Assembly (NCBI RefSeq): GCF_030020805.1
Contig: NZ_CP125098.1
Coordinates: 786,001-850,000, forward strand
Length of the DNA stretch: 64,000 nt
From: Paenibacillus sp. RC67
GTDB taxonomy: Bacteria; Bacillota; Bacilli; Paenibacillales; NBRC-103111
Direction of reading: 5' to 3'
The notes under the pieces were generated by a model. The model was not told where the DNA came from, ran no database searches, and was given only the letters and a program-made list of their open reading frames with translations. Position numbers and translations under genes: made by a program. This document shows positions 1-9,488 of this stretch, piece after piece; the stretch's first letter is position 1; the number at the start of each line of letters is the position of its first letter.

Positions 1-155
1 TGTTGGACATGGTAAAGGTGTCCCGAAAGACATTGGAACGCAACCGCAAATTTATCATTGCTGTCGCTTTAATTTATAACGGGCCATATCCATATCTTCG
101 AGACTATCTACATATCAAAGAGGATGTAATTGAAGGGGGGGTAGCAAATGAATAA
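1..155 (+). CDS. sigI: RNA polymerase sigma factor SigI, C-terminal fragment
   Basis: The reading frame is open from the window edge (first full codon at position 3) to a TAA ending at 155. It includes the stretch VSRKTLERNRKFIIAVALI, followed by YPYLRDYLHI, which fits the C-terminal end of SigI-type alternative sigma factors that bind promoter -35 DNA. The stop codon overlaps the start of the next gene by 8 bp, the usual translational coupling of sigI with its anti-sigma partner rsgI. Only about 50 residues are visible, so the identification leans on this short match and on the adjacent RsgI. Confidence 0.85.
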   Translation, partial: LDMVKVSRKTLERNRKFIIAVALIYNGPYPYLRDYLHIKEDVIEGGVANE

Positions 156-1659
156 AGGCATCGTCATGGAGATGACGGGCTCCAGCATTATCGTAATGCG
201 CCAGGACGGCAAATTCGATAAAATTTCCCGAAAAAACCGCAATTGTGAAGTCGGTGAGGAAATCATTTATGCTGACGCCGGTTTGAACTGGCGTAGTCCG
301 TCCGTAGCCGGCCGTTCCGCACTCGTCGCGGCGGTCGTGTTCTGCCTAGTCGTTTTCGCCAGCTTTGCTGGGAGAATGGGCAGCTCCGAGGTCGTTGCCT
401 ATGTATCGCTGGACATCAATCCGTCAGTTGAGATGGGAATCGATGAAAAGGAACAAGTGCTCGAACTTAGAGGGCTGAATGATGATGGATCTGAATTGAT
501 TCAAGAAGTGAGTTACAAGGGGAAAACATTGGAGAATGTAACGGCTACCTTGCTAGATAAGGCTGAGCAGAAGTCGCTCTCCAAGGGTGAGGCGGACATT
601 GTCATCGCAAGCTCCGTAGTGCAGGAGAAGAGTACGGTAGATGATTCGAAGATTGCTGAGAAGCTTCGTCAGCAGGTTTCCGATCATATTAAGCAAACCC
701 ATCCGACTCAGGTGAGCTCCTATCAGGTAGAGGCGTTTGCGGCCCCGCAAGAGGTTCGCGAGGAAGCAAACAAGAGCGGTGTTTCCATGGGTAAATATTC
801 AGTCTATCTTAATGCCAAAAGCAATGGGGTGGATGTCACGATTGATGAGTTGAAGAAGGAGTCGATTCATCAAATCGTGAAAAATAACCCGGATAACAAG
901 ACTGCGATTGTTCAGCCTGACAAAACCCCGACGAAAGCCGACTTCAAAAAGCTGATGGATGACGAAAAATCCGGAGAGCTGGATAAGCGGCTGCAGGAAA
1001 AGAAGAAGGAGCAAAACTCCAAGGACAACGGGAAAGGCAACAATAATAGCAACAACAGTAACAATAACAACAAGAATAATAACAATAATAGCAATAACAA
1101 CAACAATAATAACAATAAAAATGATCCGAAAAAGACCACTTCGGGCAGCAGCCCAAATACGAACAATAGCGGCAATAAAACGGATGACCGTAAAGATGAT
1201 AAGAAACCTACGGCTACTCCTAAGCCAACACCGACGCCTAGTATGAGACCGGGAACGATAATACCCGGTAAGAATCTGCCCGGTAATGACAATAAGAAAG
1301 ACGACGATTCCAAAAAAGATACGGATCCCAAGAAAGAGGACCCTAGAAAGAAGGACGATGACCCAAAGAAGTCAAACGATCCGAAAAAGGATGACTCTAA
1401 GAAGGACGATGAGGATCGTAAACGCGAAGAGGCGAAGCGTCAAGAAGATCTAAAGAAGCAGAATGATAAGCAACCGGACAAAAAGACGGATGACTCCAAG
1501 AAAGATCAGGATAAAAAGCCATCATCGGACGATAAAAAAACGGATGATAAGAAATCCGATGATAAAAAAGTCGATGACAAGAAAAAGGATGATTCATCGA
1601 AGGACGATGAGGGTAAGAATCAAAGAAGAGATAACAATGGCAAAGACGACAGGCGTTAG
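148..1659 (+). CDS. rsgI: Anti-sigma-I factor RsgI family protein
   Basis: A 503-residue single-pass membrane protein. Residues 1-50 are an RsgI N-terminal anti-sigma domain (begins MNKGIVMEMTGSSIIV), expected to hold SigI at the membrane. A transmembrane helix lies at about 58-77, followed by the conserved extracytoplasmic block starting AYVSLDINPSVEMGI. The rest of the outside part is low complexity: an Asn-run region (about 300-330), a Thr/Pro-rich patch, then a long Lys/Asp-rich tail to the end. In cellulolytic clostridia this outer part often carries a carbohydrate-binding domain; none is visible here, so the ligand is unknown. The start overlaps sigI and follows a strong GGGGGG-type ribosome binding site. 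Confidence 0.88.
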   Translation: MNKGIVMEMTGSSIIVMRQDGKFDKISRKNRNCEVGEEIIYADAGLNWRSPSVAGRSALVAAVVFCLVVFASFAGRMGSSEVVAYVSLDINPSVEMGIDEKEQVLELRGLNDDGSELIQEVSYKGKTLENVTATLLDKAEQKSLSKGEADIVIASSVVQEKSTVDDSKIAEKLRQQVSDHIKQTHPTQVSSYQVEAFAAPQEVREEANKSGVSMGKYSVYLNAKSNGVDVTIDELKKESIHQIVKNNPDNKTAIVQPDKTPTKADFKKLMDDEKSGELDKRLQEKKKEQNSKDNGKGNNNSNNSNNNNKNNNNNSNNNNNNNNKNDPKKTTSGSSPNTNNSGNKTDDRKDDKKPTATPKPTPTPSMRPGTIIPGKNLPGNDNKKDDDSKKDTDPKKEDPRKKDDDPKKSNDPKKDDSKKDDEDRKREEAKRQEDLKKQNDKQPDKKTDDSKKDQDKKPSSDDKKTDDKKSDDKKVDDKKKDDSSKDDEGKNQRRDNNGKDDRR

Positions 1660-1670
1660 AAGCCTCGAAA

Positions 1671-1703
1671 ACACAGCCGCCAAAGTTGGCCGCTGTGTTT
1701 TTT
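1671..1703 (+). terminator. Terminator of sigI-rsgI
   Basis: The arms ACACAGC and GCTGTGT pair, with an inner GCC/GGC after one C-C mismatch, followed by a run of T. It begins 12 bp after the rsgI stop. Confidence 0.85.
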
Positions 1704-1839
1704 GCGTGAATTTTTTAACTGCTCTTGTGACGGATTCGATGAGGTTATGATAAAATAGTAACTTGAATAAGTTCTTAGCAGCTTCCTTATTGAAGCTTTC
1801 GATATTTTATTAGATTTCCGGATAAAGGGGAGAAAACGG

Positions 1840-2856
1840 TTGAGATACAGCGAATTTGGGAAGACCGGATACCGTGTATCCGCATTAGGGTTTGGAGCGA
1901 TGAATTTACCGGGGGTACCTCTAGAGCAAGCGGGAGATACACTTAATTATGCGCTGGATCATGGAATTAACTACATCGATACAGCAGCGGGATATCGCAA
2001 CAGCGAGGAGATTATCGGGGAAACCATCTCACACCGCCGTTCGGAGTATTTTTTGGCGACGAAGACTAATAAGCGTGATTATGCTGCCGCTAAGGAAGAA
2101 ATCGAGCGCAGCTTGGTAAGAATGAAAACCGATGTCATTGATTTGCTGCAAATTCACTACGTGAATTATGTGAGCGAATATAAGCTGGCAATGGAAGAGA
2201 ATGGGGCATATAAAGCTGCTTTGGAGATGAAAGCGGCTGGTAAAGTACGTTATATAGGCATTACAGGCCATCGTCCTGAACTATTGGCCAAATGGATCAG
2301 CGAGGGAGATTTTGACCAAGTTTTGTTTCATCTCAATCTGGCGCAGCCGTTTGCGCTTAATGAACTCATTCCCATGGCTACGCAAATGGGAATGGGCAAG
2401 GTCGCTATGAAGCCGCTCTCAGGGGGATTCATTCAGCCTGTGGAGAAGGCGATCCGATACCCTTACAGCCAAAATGTTGATGTTATTATTTCTGGAATGG
2501 TTAGTGTAGACGAGGTCAAACAAAATTTGGCCGCGATGGAGCTTGAGGTTGATACGGCGGAGCGTGAAGAACTGGAATCGTTGGCTCTCGAGCTCGGAAG
2601 TCATAATTGTCGCCGCTGTAACTACTGCTCGTGTCCGATTGGGGTTACCATTCCGGATATTATGATATCGAGCCAAATACGCCAAACTTTGGGGCTACTG
2701 CCTAAAGGCAACGGATTTTATGAGAAGCAAAAAGAGAAGATTCTCTCCTGTGCGGATTATGAGCCCTGTAGAGAGAAGCCGCTTTGTGAGGAGAAATGTC
2801 CATATCATCTGCCTATGCAAAAAGTGGTACAAGAAGCGGCTTCTTACTACCGTTAA
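1840..2856 (+). CDS. Aldo/keto reductase with C-terminal 4Fe-4S-type cysteine cluster
   Basis: The N-terminal 270 residues form an aldo/keto reductase barrel: opening RYSEFGKTGYRVSALGFGAM, catalytic-type Asp in YIDTAAGY, Lys in FLATKTN and His in LLQIHYVN. The last 80 residues hold cysteine motifs, CRRCNYCSCPIG and later CADYEPCREKPLCEEKCP, typical of the ferredoxin-like tail in the YhdN/YccK-related reductases of Firmicutes. It is likely a cytoplasmic NAD(P)H-dependent carbonyl reductase with an added Fe-S centre; the substrate cannot be told. The start is TTG at 1840, supported by AAAGGGGAG 8 bp upstream; no better ATG is available. Confidence 0.85.
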   Translation: MRYSEFGKTGYRVSALGFGAMNLPGVPLEQAGDTLNYALDHGINYIDTAAGYRNSEEIIGETISHRRSEYFLATKTNKRDYAAAKEEIERSLVRMKTDVIDLLQIHYVNYVSEYKLAMEENGAYKAALEMKAAGKVRYIGITGHRPELLAKWISEGDFDQVLFHLNLAQPFALNELIPMATQMGMGKVAMKPLSGGFIQPVEKAIRYPYSQNVDVIISGMVSVDEVKQNLAAMELEVDTAEREELESLALELGSHNCRRCNYCSCPIGVTIPDIMISSQIRQTLGLLPKGNGFYEKQKEKILSCADYEPCREKPLCEEKCPYHLPMQKVVQEAASYYR

Positions 2857-3005
2857 CAAAGGCTTTACTAATACTGAGAGTGCCATTTTATAACATAGTT
2901 AAGATCATTGGAGTACATAAAAAAATGCCGCCTGATTGGCAGCAATTGAAAGGGCTGTAGTCCAAGGAATTGCCTGTCAATACAAGGCATTCTCTTACGG
3001 ATGAT

Positions 3006-3602
3006 CTAAGCGGAAATACTTTTGTTTTTTGAGGAGGAAGTGGTTGCTGACATCATCGTCAATGCCGTTTCCTCCAAGTCTTTCATGCTAATAACTAACC
3101 GGTTAATTTCGTCTGTTGTATAAGACAAGTTAGTTGTTCGCTGTTCCAGCTGAGCAAGGTCGATGCTAATCCATCCCGTCTTACGTTTGTGCGCAGCCAG
3201 ATCGAAAGAGAGGACCGGAATGGAAGCAACCGTTTCGCCGCTACCCTGAAAAACAGAATTCGCGGTGCTAGAGTCTTCACGGATATCGTTCAAATGAAAA
3301 AACAGTTTGCTCGATTTCCAACGTAAAAAACCTGGTTGGAAAGCAATGATAATGAGCGTATCTTCCCCGCTATCCTGTTTGTAAATGGCAACATTCCTTG
3401 CATTTTTGGCGCTCCGAATATATTGATACTTCTTAATGTCGGGTAAAGCTAAAACAATAAGAATCGGGATCGCGCTGGCGGCGTAAATAAGCATATCCGA
3501 TTGAAAGAAAGCGGCTAATCCTAACAATGCGACAAAAAGTATGATGAAAGTCCAAAACCATTTTAATTTCGACAAGTTAGCCATCCCCCAGATGGAAAGC
3601 AA
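3006..3602 (-). CDS. Hypothetical membrane protein with two N-terminal helices
   Basis: About 198 residues. Two hydrophobic segments (about 14-32 and 36-54) are followed by a soluble part with mixed beta/alpha character. I do not recognise the family. The C-terminal half contains FHLNDIREDSSTANSVFQGS and resembles a small PH-like or bacterial cytosolic membrane-attached domain, but that is only an impression. Three starts are possible: TTG at 3602 (no ribosome binding site), ATG at 3584, or TTG at 3572, the last with GGGGGAT at good distance. It is transcribed alone, convergent with the aldo/keto reductase. Confidence 0.6.
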   Translation of the reverse strand: MLSIWGMANLSKLKWFWTFIILFVALLGLAAFFQSDMLIYAASAIPILIVLALPDIKKYQYIRSAKNARNVAIYKQDSGEDTLIIIAFQPGFLRWKSSKLFFHLNDIREDSSTANSVFQGSGETVASIPVLSFDLAAHKRKTGWISIDLAQLEQRTTNLSYTTDEINRLVISMKDLEETALTMMSATTSSSKNKSISA

Positions 3603-3832
3603 AATGATAAAGCAGATATATTCACAATATTCCTATTCTACCATAACGACCATAGCAAATTAAAGAGATTTGCCACATTACAGCATGTCAAATTTATGTA
3701 ACCTCCTGATTAGTAGAATAACAGCGTAAGGCAGTGACACTGCTTCAAGATGAGATACGCAATTTGAGGGCGATAAGTTTCGAGATGAATCGACACAATG
3801 TGGAGCAAATGATTGAGAAGAAGGGATCAACC

Positions 3833-4783
3833 ATGAAAAAAAGGATAGGGATCATAGGGCTAGGAGATATCGCTCAGAAAGTATATTTACCTCTCTTAAG
3901 TTCAAATGACAACGTTCACATTGTCGGTATTAGCAGCAGGACACCGGCTACGGTTGAGAGGATAGCAGATCAATATCGCATAGAAGGGCGCTATGAGAGC
4001 GTGGAGGCGCTGCTGGCAGAAGAGCCTGAAGCGGTGTTCGTGCACAGCCCAACTGAGACCCATTATGACGTCGTCATGGCTTGCTTGAAGAAGAAGGTGG
4101 CTGTCTATGTAGACAAGCCGTTATCTTACGTCTATCAGGAGTCCGAAGCTATGGCACAGTATGCGCTCGATCAAGGAGTTGTGCTGGCGGTTGGCTTTAA
4201 TCGTCGCTTTGCGCCATTATATGTCCAGGCTAAAGATTGGCTTGAGGAGAACGAAGGCTTCGATCTATGTAGTGTTTCAAAGCATAGGACGAAATTGCAA
4301 AAGCATAGCGCCAAATTCACCTTGTACGACGATATGATTCATATGCTGGATTTGCTGCTATGGTTAGGTGGTGAGCGCTATGAGGATTTGCAGTACATAG
4401 AGCAAATGGATGAGGAAGGCAAGCTGCTGTTCGGAACGGGCAGTCTCACATTTACTAGGTCCGGTATTGGCAAAACAGCCGTCCGTGCAGGCCAATTTAG
4501 TATGGTACGGCGTGCCGGTGTGGATCTGGAAAAGCTTGAGCTGCATGGAAGTTTTCGCTCTGTCGAGGTGACGAATATGGAGACGGCGGTTTTATATGAA
4601 CAGCATAGTCTTCCCAAGTCATCAGCCTTTGGCAGTTGGGACACGATTGTGTCTCGAAGAGGTTTTGCCGGGGCTGTTAACCATTTCCTTCAACGTTTGC
4701 ATGACCCAGCAACTTGTTCCATTCGTGCGGATCAGGTCCTTCCTGTTCACCAAATGATTGAAAGGATGACCTCCCGCTTATAA
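3833..4783 (+). CDS. Gfo/Idh/MocA family oxidoreductase
   Basis: About 316 residues starting MKKRIGIIGLGDIAQKVYLP, which contains the Rossmann GxGxxA nucleotide-binding motif. The conserved VYVDKPLSY (EKP-type catalytic lysine) and GFNRRFAP follow. The family uses NAD(P) to oxidise or reduce sugars, inositols or similar cyclic compounds. The reading frame is open further upstream to 3734, but the Rossmann strand and an AAGAAGGG ribosome binding site place the start at 3833. It stands alone here; nothing nearby fixes the substrate. Confidence 0.85.
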   Translation: MKKRIGIIGLGDIAQKVYLPLLSSNDNVHIVGISSRTPATVERIADQYRIEGRYESVEALLAEEPEAVFVHSPTETHYDVVMACLKKKVAVYVDKPLSYVYQESEAMAQYALDQGVVLAVGFNRRFAPLYVQAKDWLEENEGFDLCSVSKHRTKLQKHSAKFTLYDDMIHMLDLLLWLGGERYEDLQYIEQMDEEGKLLFGTGSLTFTRSGIGKTAVRAGQFSMVRRAGVDLEKLELHGSFRSVEVTNMETAVLYEQHSLPKSSAFGSWDTIVSRRGFAGAVNHFLQRLHDPATCSIRADQVLPVHQMIERMTSRL

Positions 4784-4872
4784 AAGCGTTCAAAGCGTTC
4801 AGTTAGATACCTATATGTGATTTATTAAGTACCTGAGCAATTATTAAAGGTAATGCAAAGGAGGCGTCACTA

Positions 4873-7062
4873 TTGAGCTCGATGCATCTGGAACACCCTT
4901 CTTTTTATGGAAACGCGTTTTTACTTGCTCCCATCGGTATCGCTGTTGCTTCTGTTGACGGTGTATGGAATCAGGTTAATCCTGCTCTCTATAAGATGCT
5001 TGGATACGACGAAGAAGAACTGGTGGATAAGGATCATCGAATTTTTTTCCATCCGGACGATTGGGCTCAAGAGGAGCGGCAGCTTCAGAAATTGCTGGAA
5101 GGACATAGTTCTTCCGCTATCATGGAAATCCGTTATATTCATAAATCAGGGCATGTAGTATGGGTAGCTGAACAGGTATTTACTCTGCGCAATAAGGAGG
5201 GAGTGCCGGAAAGTTTTTATATTTATTTAACGGATATCACAGAGAAAAAGCTTGCGGATAACTTGGATTCTGTTGTGTGTGAGCATTCGCAGGATATTAT
5301 TGCTTACAGTTCGAGCGATGGAGTGTGTCTCTATGTTTCACCGGCATTCCATAATCTGCTCGGCTATCATCCTAAAGATTTTATAGGGAAAAAGCTGATG
5401 GATTATTTTCACCCTGATGATATTGCTGAACTGTATGAACGCGATTATTCGGATAAGGACAAAGTATGCGCGCGATTCCGGCATGCAGACGGGCGTTACA
5501 TTTGGTTTGAGACGACTATCAAGCTTATTCGAAATGTGGATGGTGACGTAGATAAAATTCTGTCCATCGGAAGGGACATTACAGAGCGGATACAGACCGA
5601 GCAGGCTCTTATTAACAGCCGGAGGAGCTTGGCGGAAGCACAGCGAATTGCATCGATAGGAAGCTGGGAATGGGACTTGGAGCGGGGTGAGATTCATTGC
5701 TCCGAGGAGCTGCTTCGCATCTATGGCATCACGGATACAAATATAATCGGAAAGTTTGAGAATCTGCTGCAATTTGTTCACCCGGCGGACCATGAAAATG
5801 TTTTGACTAAAGTGCAGAGGGCTATGGCAGGTCATAACTTCAGCCTCGAATGCCGTCTTATCCTAACTACAGGCACTGAGAAGCATGTCCATATCCAAGG
5901 AGTCGTATTGAAGGATAACGAAGGTTTTCCCATTAAGACGCAAGGGACCGTACAGGATATTACGGAGCAGAAGAAAATGCAGCAGCTGCTTGAGGAAACG
6001 ATTGATCGATATACTTCGTTAAAAAAATATAATCCAGACGCCATTATTTCATTGGATAAAACGGGGTATATTGTTTCGGTAAATCCTGCTTCAGAGCAGA
6101 TTACGGGATATTCAGCACAAGAATTAAACGATTTCCATTTTACGGACTTGTTCCACTATGAAGATGTCGGACGAGCACAACAATGGTTCCAAAGGTTCAT
6201 GATAGGTGAAGCGGTCGAGTGTGGAGAAATGCGGGTCGTGTGTAAGGATGGCTCTCTGATTGATCTATTAATTACACCTGCACCGATTATCATTCGTCAG
6301 GCCATGGTAGGCTGCTATGTGATGGTCAAAGATATTACCGAGCAGAAAAGAAAAGATGAACTGCTGCGCAAATCCGAGAAGCTGTCCGTGGTAGGTCAAT
6401 TGGCGGCCGGAGTGGCGCACGAAATTCGTAATCCGCTTACGGCATTGAAGGGCTTCGTGAAGCTGATGATGCACTCGGATCCGCAGTTTCCTAAGTATCT
6501 AGCCATTATGAAAGAGGAATTGGATCGCATAGAACTGATCGTAAGCGAGCTGCTGATGCTGTCCAAGCCGCAATCCCTTCAATTGCGAAGGACTGATCTC
6601 AAGGATTTGATCGAAGAGGTTCAGACGTTGATTGGCACGCAGGCTATTATGAAAAACATTGAAATCCAGTTATCAGCGGACGAAGGACCTTTTACGGTAC
6701 AATGTGACCCCAACCAAATTAAGCAGGTCATCATTAACTTTCTGAAAAACGCAATCGAGGCGATGACTCGTGAAGGGGTTATTCTCATCGAGCTTTCCTT
6801 GGACACAACCGGTCATGCCCGGATGCGCATTGTGGATCAAGGGTGTGGGATCCCGGAGGACAAACTGCCGCGGCTTGGAGAGCCGTTCTTCACAACCAAG
6901 GAAGGTGGAACCGGACTAGGATTGATGGTGAGCCAAAAAATTATTGAACATCACGCCGGGAAAATGTCCATCACAAGCAGACTGAATCAGGGGACGACGG
7001 TTGAAGTGAGCCTGCCGATAGCTGAACTTCCTTTGGAAGAACCCATCTCATTACGGCTATAA
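4873..7062 (+). CDS. Orphan PAS-domain sensor histidine kinase, sporulation-kinase type
   Basis: A 729-residue soluble kinase without transmembrane segments. Four tandem PAS/PAC units lie at roughly 10-125, 130-242, 255-370 and 378-495, each ending in a DITE-type PAC motif. The dimerisation/phosphoacceptor helix has the H-box VAHEIRNPLTALKGF with His516. The ATPase domain shows the N box (NFLKNAIEAM), G1 (DQGCGIP) and G2 (GGTGLGLMVS). The architecture is that of KinA/KinE-like kinases that feed the Spo0 phosphorelay, and no response regulator gene lies next to it, which agrees with that role. The start is TTG after AAAGGAGG. Confidence 0.9.
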   Translation: MSSMHLEHPSFYGNAFLLAPIGIAVASVDGVWNQVNPALYKMLGYDEEELVDKDHRIFFHPDDWAQEERQLQKLLEGHSSSAIMEIRYIHKSGHVVWVAEQVFTLRNKEGVPESFYIYLTDITEKKLADNLDSVVCEHSQDIIAYSSSDGVCLYVSPAFHNLLGYHPKDFIGKKLMDYFHPDDIAELYERDYSDKDKVCARFRHADGRYIWFETTIKLIRNVDGDVDKILSIGRDITERIQTEQALINSRRSLAEAQRIASIGSWEWDLERGEIHCSEELLRIYGITDTNIIGKFENLLQFVHPADHENVLTKVQRAMAGHNFSLECRLILTTGTEKHVHIQGVVLKDNEGFPIKTQGTVQDITEQKKMQQLLEETIDRYTSLKKYNPDAIISLDKTGYIVSVNPASEQITGYSAQELNDFHFTDLFHYEDVGRAQQWFQRFMIGEAVECGEMRVVCKDGSLIDLLITPAPIIIRQAMVGCYVMVKDITEQKRKDELLRKSEKLSVVGQLAAGVAHEIRNPLTALKGFVKLMMHSDPQFPKYLAIMKEELDRIELIVSELLMLSKPQSLQLRRTDLKDLIEEVQTLIGTQAIMKNIEIQLSADEGPFTVQCDPNQIKQVIINFLKNAIEAMTREGVILIELSLDTTGHARMRIVDQGCGIPEDKLPRLGEPFFTTKEGGTGLGLMVSQKIIEHHAGKMSITSRLNQGTTVEVSLPIAELPLEEPISLRL

Positions 7063-7117
7063 TAGGGGTAGAGGCTTAAAGGCCGAAGTTTCTTACAAGT
7101 CGTGAGGGAGGAAGTTC

Positions 7118-7705
7118 ATGATGAACATCAAGCAGGAAATCGGGAACAGGGTACCGCCGGGGCAGACACTGACGCAAGGATTTCCAGTACTACATTACGG
7201 CAGCGTACCCTATTACAACGACATGAGCCTATGGAATTTTCGTTTGTTTGGACTTGTGGAGGAAGATATCACGCTTAGTTATCAGCAATTCATTGCTCTT
7301 CCCAGACGGGAATTCCATAACGATATTCATTGTGTGACGACTTGGTCTAAGCTGGACAATGTATGGGAAGGGGTTGCTGTAGCTGAGGTCATGAAGCGGG
7401 TTAAGCTGAAGCCTGAAGCGAAGTACGTTATGCTGCATGCTGAACATGGTTGGACGACAAACCTGCCGCTGGAAGATTTTCTTCGGGAAACTTCGTTCTT
7501 TGCCCTTAAGCATAATGGAGAGCTGCTGACACCGGACCACGGCTATCCGGTTCGGATGGTAGTGCCTCATCTCTACTTCTGGAAAAGCGCTAAATGGCTG
7601 CGGGGGATTGAGTTTATGAACAACGACAAGCCGGGCTTTTGGGAGCGTAACGGATACCATATGTACGGAGATCCATGGGATGAGCAGCGCTACGATTTTG
7701 ATTAA
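7118..7705 (+). CDS. yuiH: YuiH-type sulfite-oxidase-fold molybdoenzyme
   Basis: A 195-residue protein made of one oxidoreductase molybdopterin-binding domain. The conserved IHCVTTWSKLDNVWEGV holds the Cys that ligates molybdenum in this fold. HAEHGWTTNLP, LKHNGELLTPDHGYPVR and LYFWKSAKWLRGIEF are further family blocks. The length fits the Bacillus YuiH family, which has no dimerisation domain. It has no twin-arginine signal, so it probably acts in the cytoplasm; its substrate is unknown. A GGGAGGAAG site precedes ATG 7118, 55 bp after the kinase gene. Confidence 0.85.
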   Translation: MMNIKQEIGNRVPPGQTLTQGFPVLHYGSVPYYNDMSLWNFRLFGLVEEDITLSYQQFIALPRREFHNDIHCVTTWSKLDNVWEGVAVAEVMKRVKLKPEAKYVMLHAEHGWTTNLPLEDFLRETSFFALKHNGELLTPDHGYPVRMVVPHLYFWKSAKWLRGIEFMNNDKPGFWERNGYHMYGDPWDEQRYDFD

Positions 7706-7796
7706 TATCGAAACCAGGGCCGGGAGAACCGGCTCTATTTACGTTCGGACACAACGAATAGGTTAAACAATGTATTTCATTTAAGGAAGGTGCAGC

Positions 7797-8291
7797 ATGT
7801 TGATTTCGATGACTCTATCTTTGCTTGATCAAGAGCTTGAAAAGATTGAAAAAGCTCTAAACCGTATTTCTGACGAGAACGTTTGGGAAAAGCTGAAAGA
7901 GGGGACTAATAGTATTGGTAACCTATGCCTTCACTTGGCTGGGAATGAATACCATAATATTGTAAGCAGTATCGGTGGGCAGCCGTTTACGAGGGAACGC
8001 TCTGCTGAGTTTTTGGCGGAAGGAGGGTATTCCTGCAAGGAATTATACAGCTGTTTGTCTAATGTGAGAGAGCAATCGAGAAGCATATTGACTGCTTTAT
8101 CTGAGGAAGAGTTGGAGCGGGAAGTAACGATTCATTATCCTCCAGATGCGGGAATTGCCACTTACCAACGTCCCGTCGCGAGGCTGTTATACCATCTTAC
8201 CGTTCATTATGCGTATCATACGGGGCAGATTGTTTATATGACCCGACTGCTGCAAGATCGGAATGACAATATATTGAAATGGAAGCACTAA
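7797..8291 (+). CDS. DinB-like/DUF1572 family protein
   Basis: A 164-residue four-helix-bundle protein. The stretch SIGNLCLHLAGNEYHNI supplies the first metal-type His. A second helix, LLYHLTVHYAYHTGQIVYM, supplies the HxxxH pair. These are the three His positions that coordinate a divalent metal in the DinB/YfiT superfamily. Members act as thiol-dependent transferases or are uncharacterised; nothing here says which. ATG 7797 follows AAGGAAGG. Confidence 0.8.
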   Translation: MLISMTLSLLDQELEKIEKALNRISDENVWEKLKEGTNSIGNLCLHLAGNEYHNIVSSIGGQPFTRERSAEFLAEGGYSCKELYSCLSNVREQSRSILTALSEEELEREVTIHYPPDAGIATYQRPVARLLYHLTVHYAYHTGQIVYMTRLLQDRNDNILKWKH

Positions 8292-8419
8292 ATTGAATAG
8301 AATGAAATTTTTTAAACAATGTTCAATAAAAAAAGAGTTTTAGGCAGGATAATTGCTTTAACGCGTCGAACAAATATAGGGTTTGGTAATTGCGTATAAA
8401 AAAATGGAGGGTAAACAGC

Positions 8420-9484
8420 ATGAGAAAGGCATCACTTTTGGCACTAACGTTAGTATTGGGTATCAGCACTGCACTAGCTGGCTGTGGAAAAAAAGAAGCA
8501 ACCCCAACGACTCCCGGGGGCACAGCAGCACCAGCTAAAACTGAAACCGTTTCAATGGACATCGGCATGCTTAAGCTGACCAGTTCGGCACCGATATTTA
8601 TTGCTATGGAGAAAGGATATTTCAAAGACGAAGGCATTGATGCCAAAGCAAAATGGTTTGACGCAGCGCAGCCTATTGCTGTAGCAACAGCGGGCGGAAG
8701 CGTGCAGGTCGGAGCAACGGGAATTTCGGCCAGCTTATACAACATGGTTGCCGGCGGTCAAAAATTGGTCATCGTTGCCGACAAAGGTAGAGAGCAAAAA
8801 GGCTATTCTTCGACAGCTTTAATGGTTCCTACAGACTCTTCTGTTAAATCCATAGAGCAGTTGAAAGGTAAAAAAATCGGGATTACCCAAACAGGCTCTA
8901 CTTACCATTACATGGTGGGACGTCTGCTTGAAAAGCACGGCCTGACTTTGAAAGACGTTGAATTGGTTCCTCTGAACAGCATTAAAGGCTTGATGGAATC
9001 GTTGAAAAGTAAACAGGTCGATGCGGTTATGTTGAACGAGCCGAACTTGACGACGGTTGTAAAAGAAGGCTATGGCCGCACTTTAGCTCAAGTGGGGGAC
9101 GAGATCGAATACCAAACATCGGGCGTATTCTTCTCTCCTAAGCTTGCAGATAACAAAGATTTGTCCGTTCGTTTCTTGAAAGCTTATGCAAAAGCAACAC
9201 GCTACTACTATGATGCAGTATTGACTCAGAAGGACGGCAAAGTGGTTCCTGGAGCAAACTACGACGATGTCGTTAAAATTATCGCTAAGTACACAGATCA
9301 GCCTGAAGAAACGGTGAAGCAAGGCTTGCCATACATGGATCGTGACGGAAAGCTTCTCGCTACTGACATCAAAACCCAAGTGGATTATTATGCCAAAGAG
9401 AAGCTCATCGATAAAGCTGTTGACCCTGCAGGCATCATCAATACGAGCTTGCTAGATGAAGCATTGAAGCAGTTGGGGAAGTAA
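8420..9484 (+). CDS. NitT/TauT-type ABC transporter substrate-binding lipoprotein
   Basis: About 354 residues with a lipoprotein signal ending in LAGCG (lipobox Cys near residue 24). The mature part is an NMT1/SsuA-like periplasmic-binding fold: [18 protein letters not shown] and [18 protein letters not shown] are typical. The family binds sulfonates, nitrate, taurine or thiamine precursors; the ligand is not evident. The frame is open from 8390, but ATG 8420 has TGGAGGG upstream and begins the signal peptide. First gene of a three-gene operon with the ATPase (5 bp gap) and permease. Confidence 0.9.
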   Translation: MRKASLLALTLVLGISTALAGCGKKEATPTTPGGTAAPAKTETVSMDIGMLKLTSSAPIFIAMEKGYFKDEGIDAKAKWFDAAQPIAVATAGGSVQVGATGISASLYNMVAGGQKLVIVADKGREQKGYSSTALMVPTDSSVKSIEQLKGKKIGITQTGSTYHYMVGRLLEKHGLTLKDVELVPLNSIKGLMESLKSKQVDAVMLNEPNLTTVVKEGYGRTLAQVGDEIEYQTSGVFFSPKLADNKDLSVRFLKAYAKATRYYYDAVLTQKDGKVVPGANYDDVVKIIAKYTDQPEETVKQGLPYMDRDGKLLATDIKTQVDYYAKEKLIDKAVDPAGIINTSLLDEALKQLGK

Positions 9485-9488
9485 TGCA

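Noticed and set aside
1038..1125. AAC/AAT-rich run as a possible repeat array or CRISPR
   Set aside because: It encodes the Asn-rich segment of RsgI in frame and has no spacer-repeat structure.
912..1331. Leu-rich open frame opposite the rsgI low-complexity region
   Set aside because: It is the complement of Asn/Lys/Asp codon runs, has no ribosome binding site, and the plus-strand protein fully explains the sequence.
2857..3005. Terminator for the aldo/keto reductase gene
   Set aside because: Only weak 4-5 bp pairings (TGCC/GGCA, TGCCT/AGGCA) without a T-run are visible.
5338..5835. 165-codon minus-strand open frame
   Set aside because: It is within the PAS-kinase gene and shows no start signal or recognisable domain.
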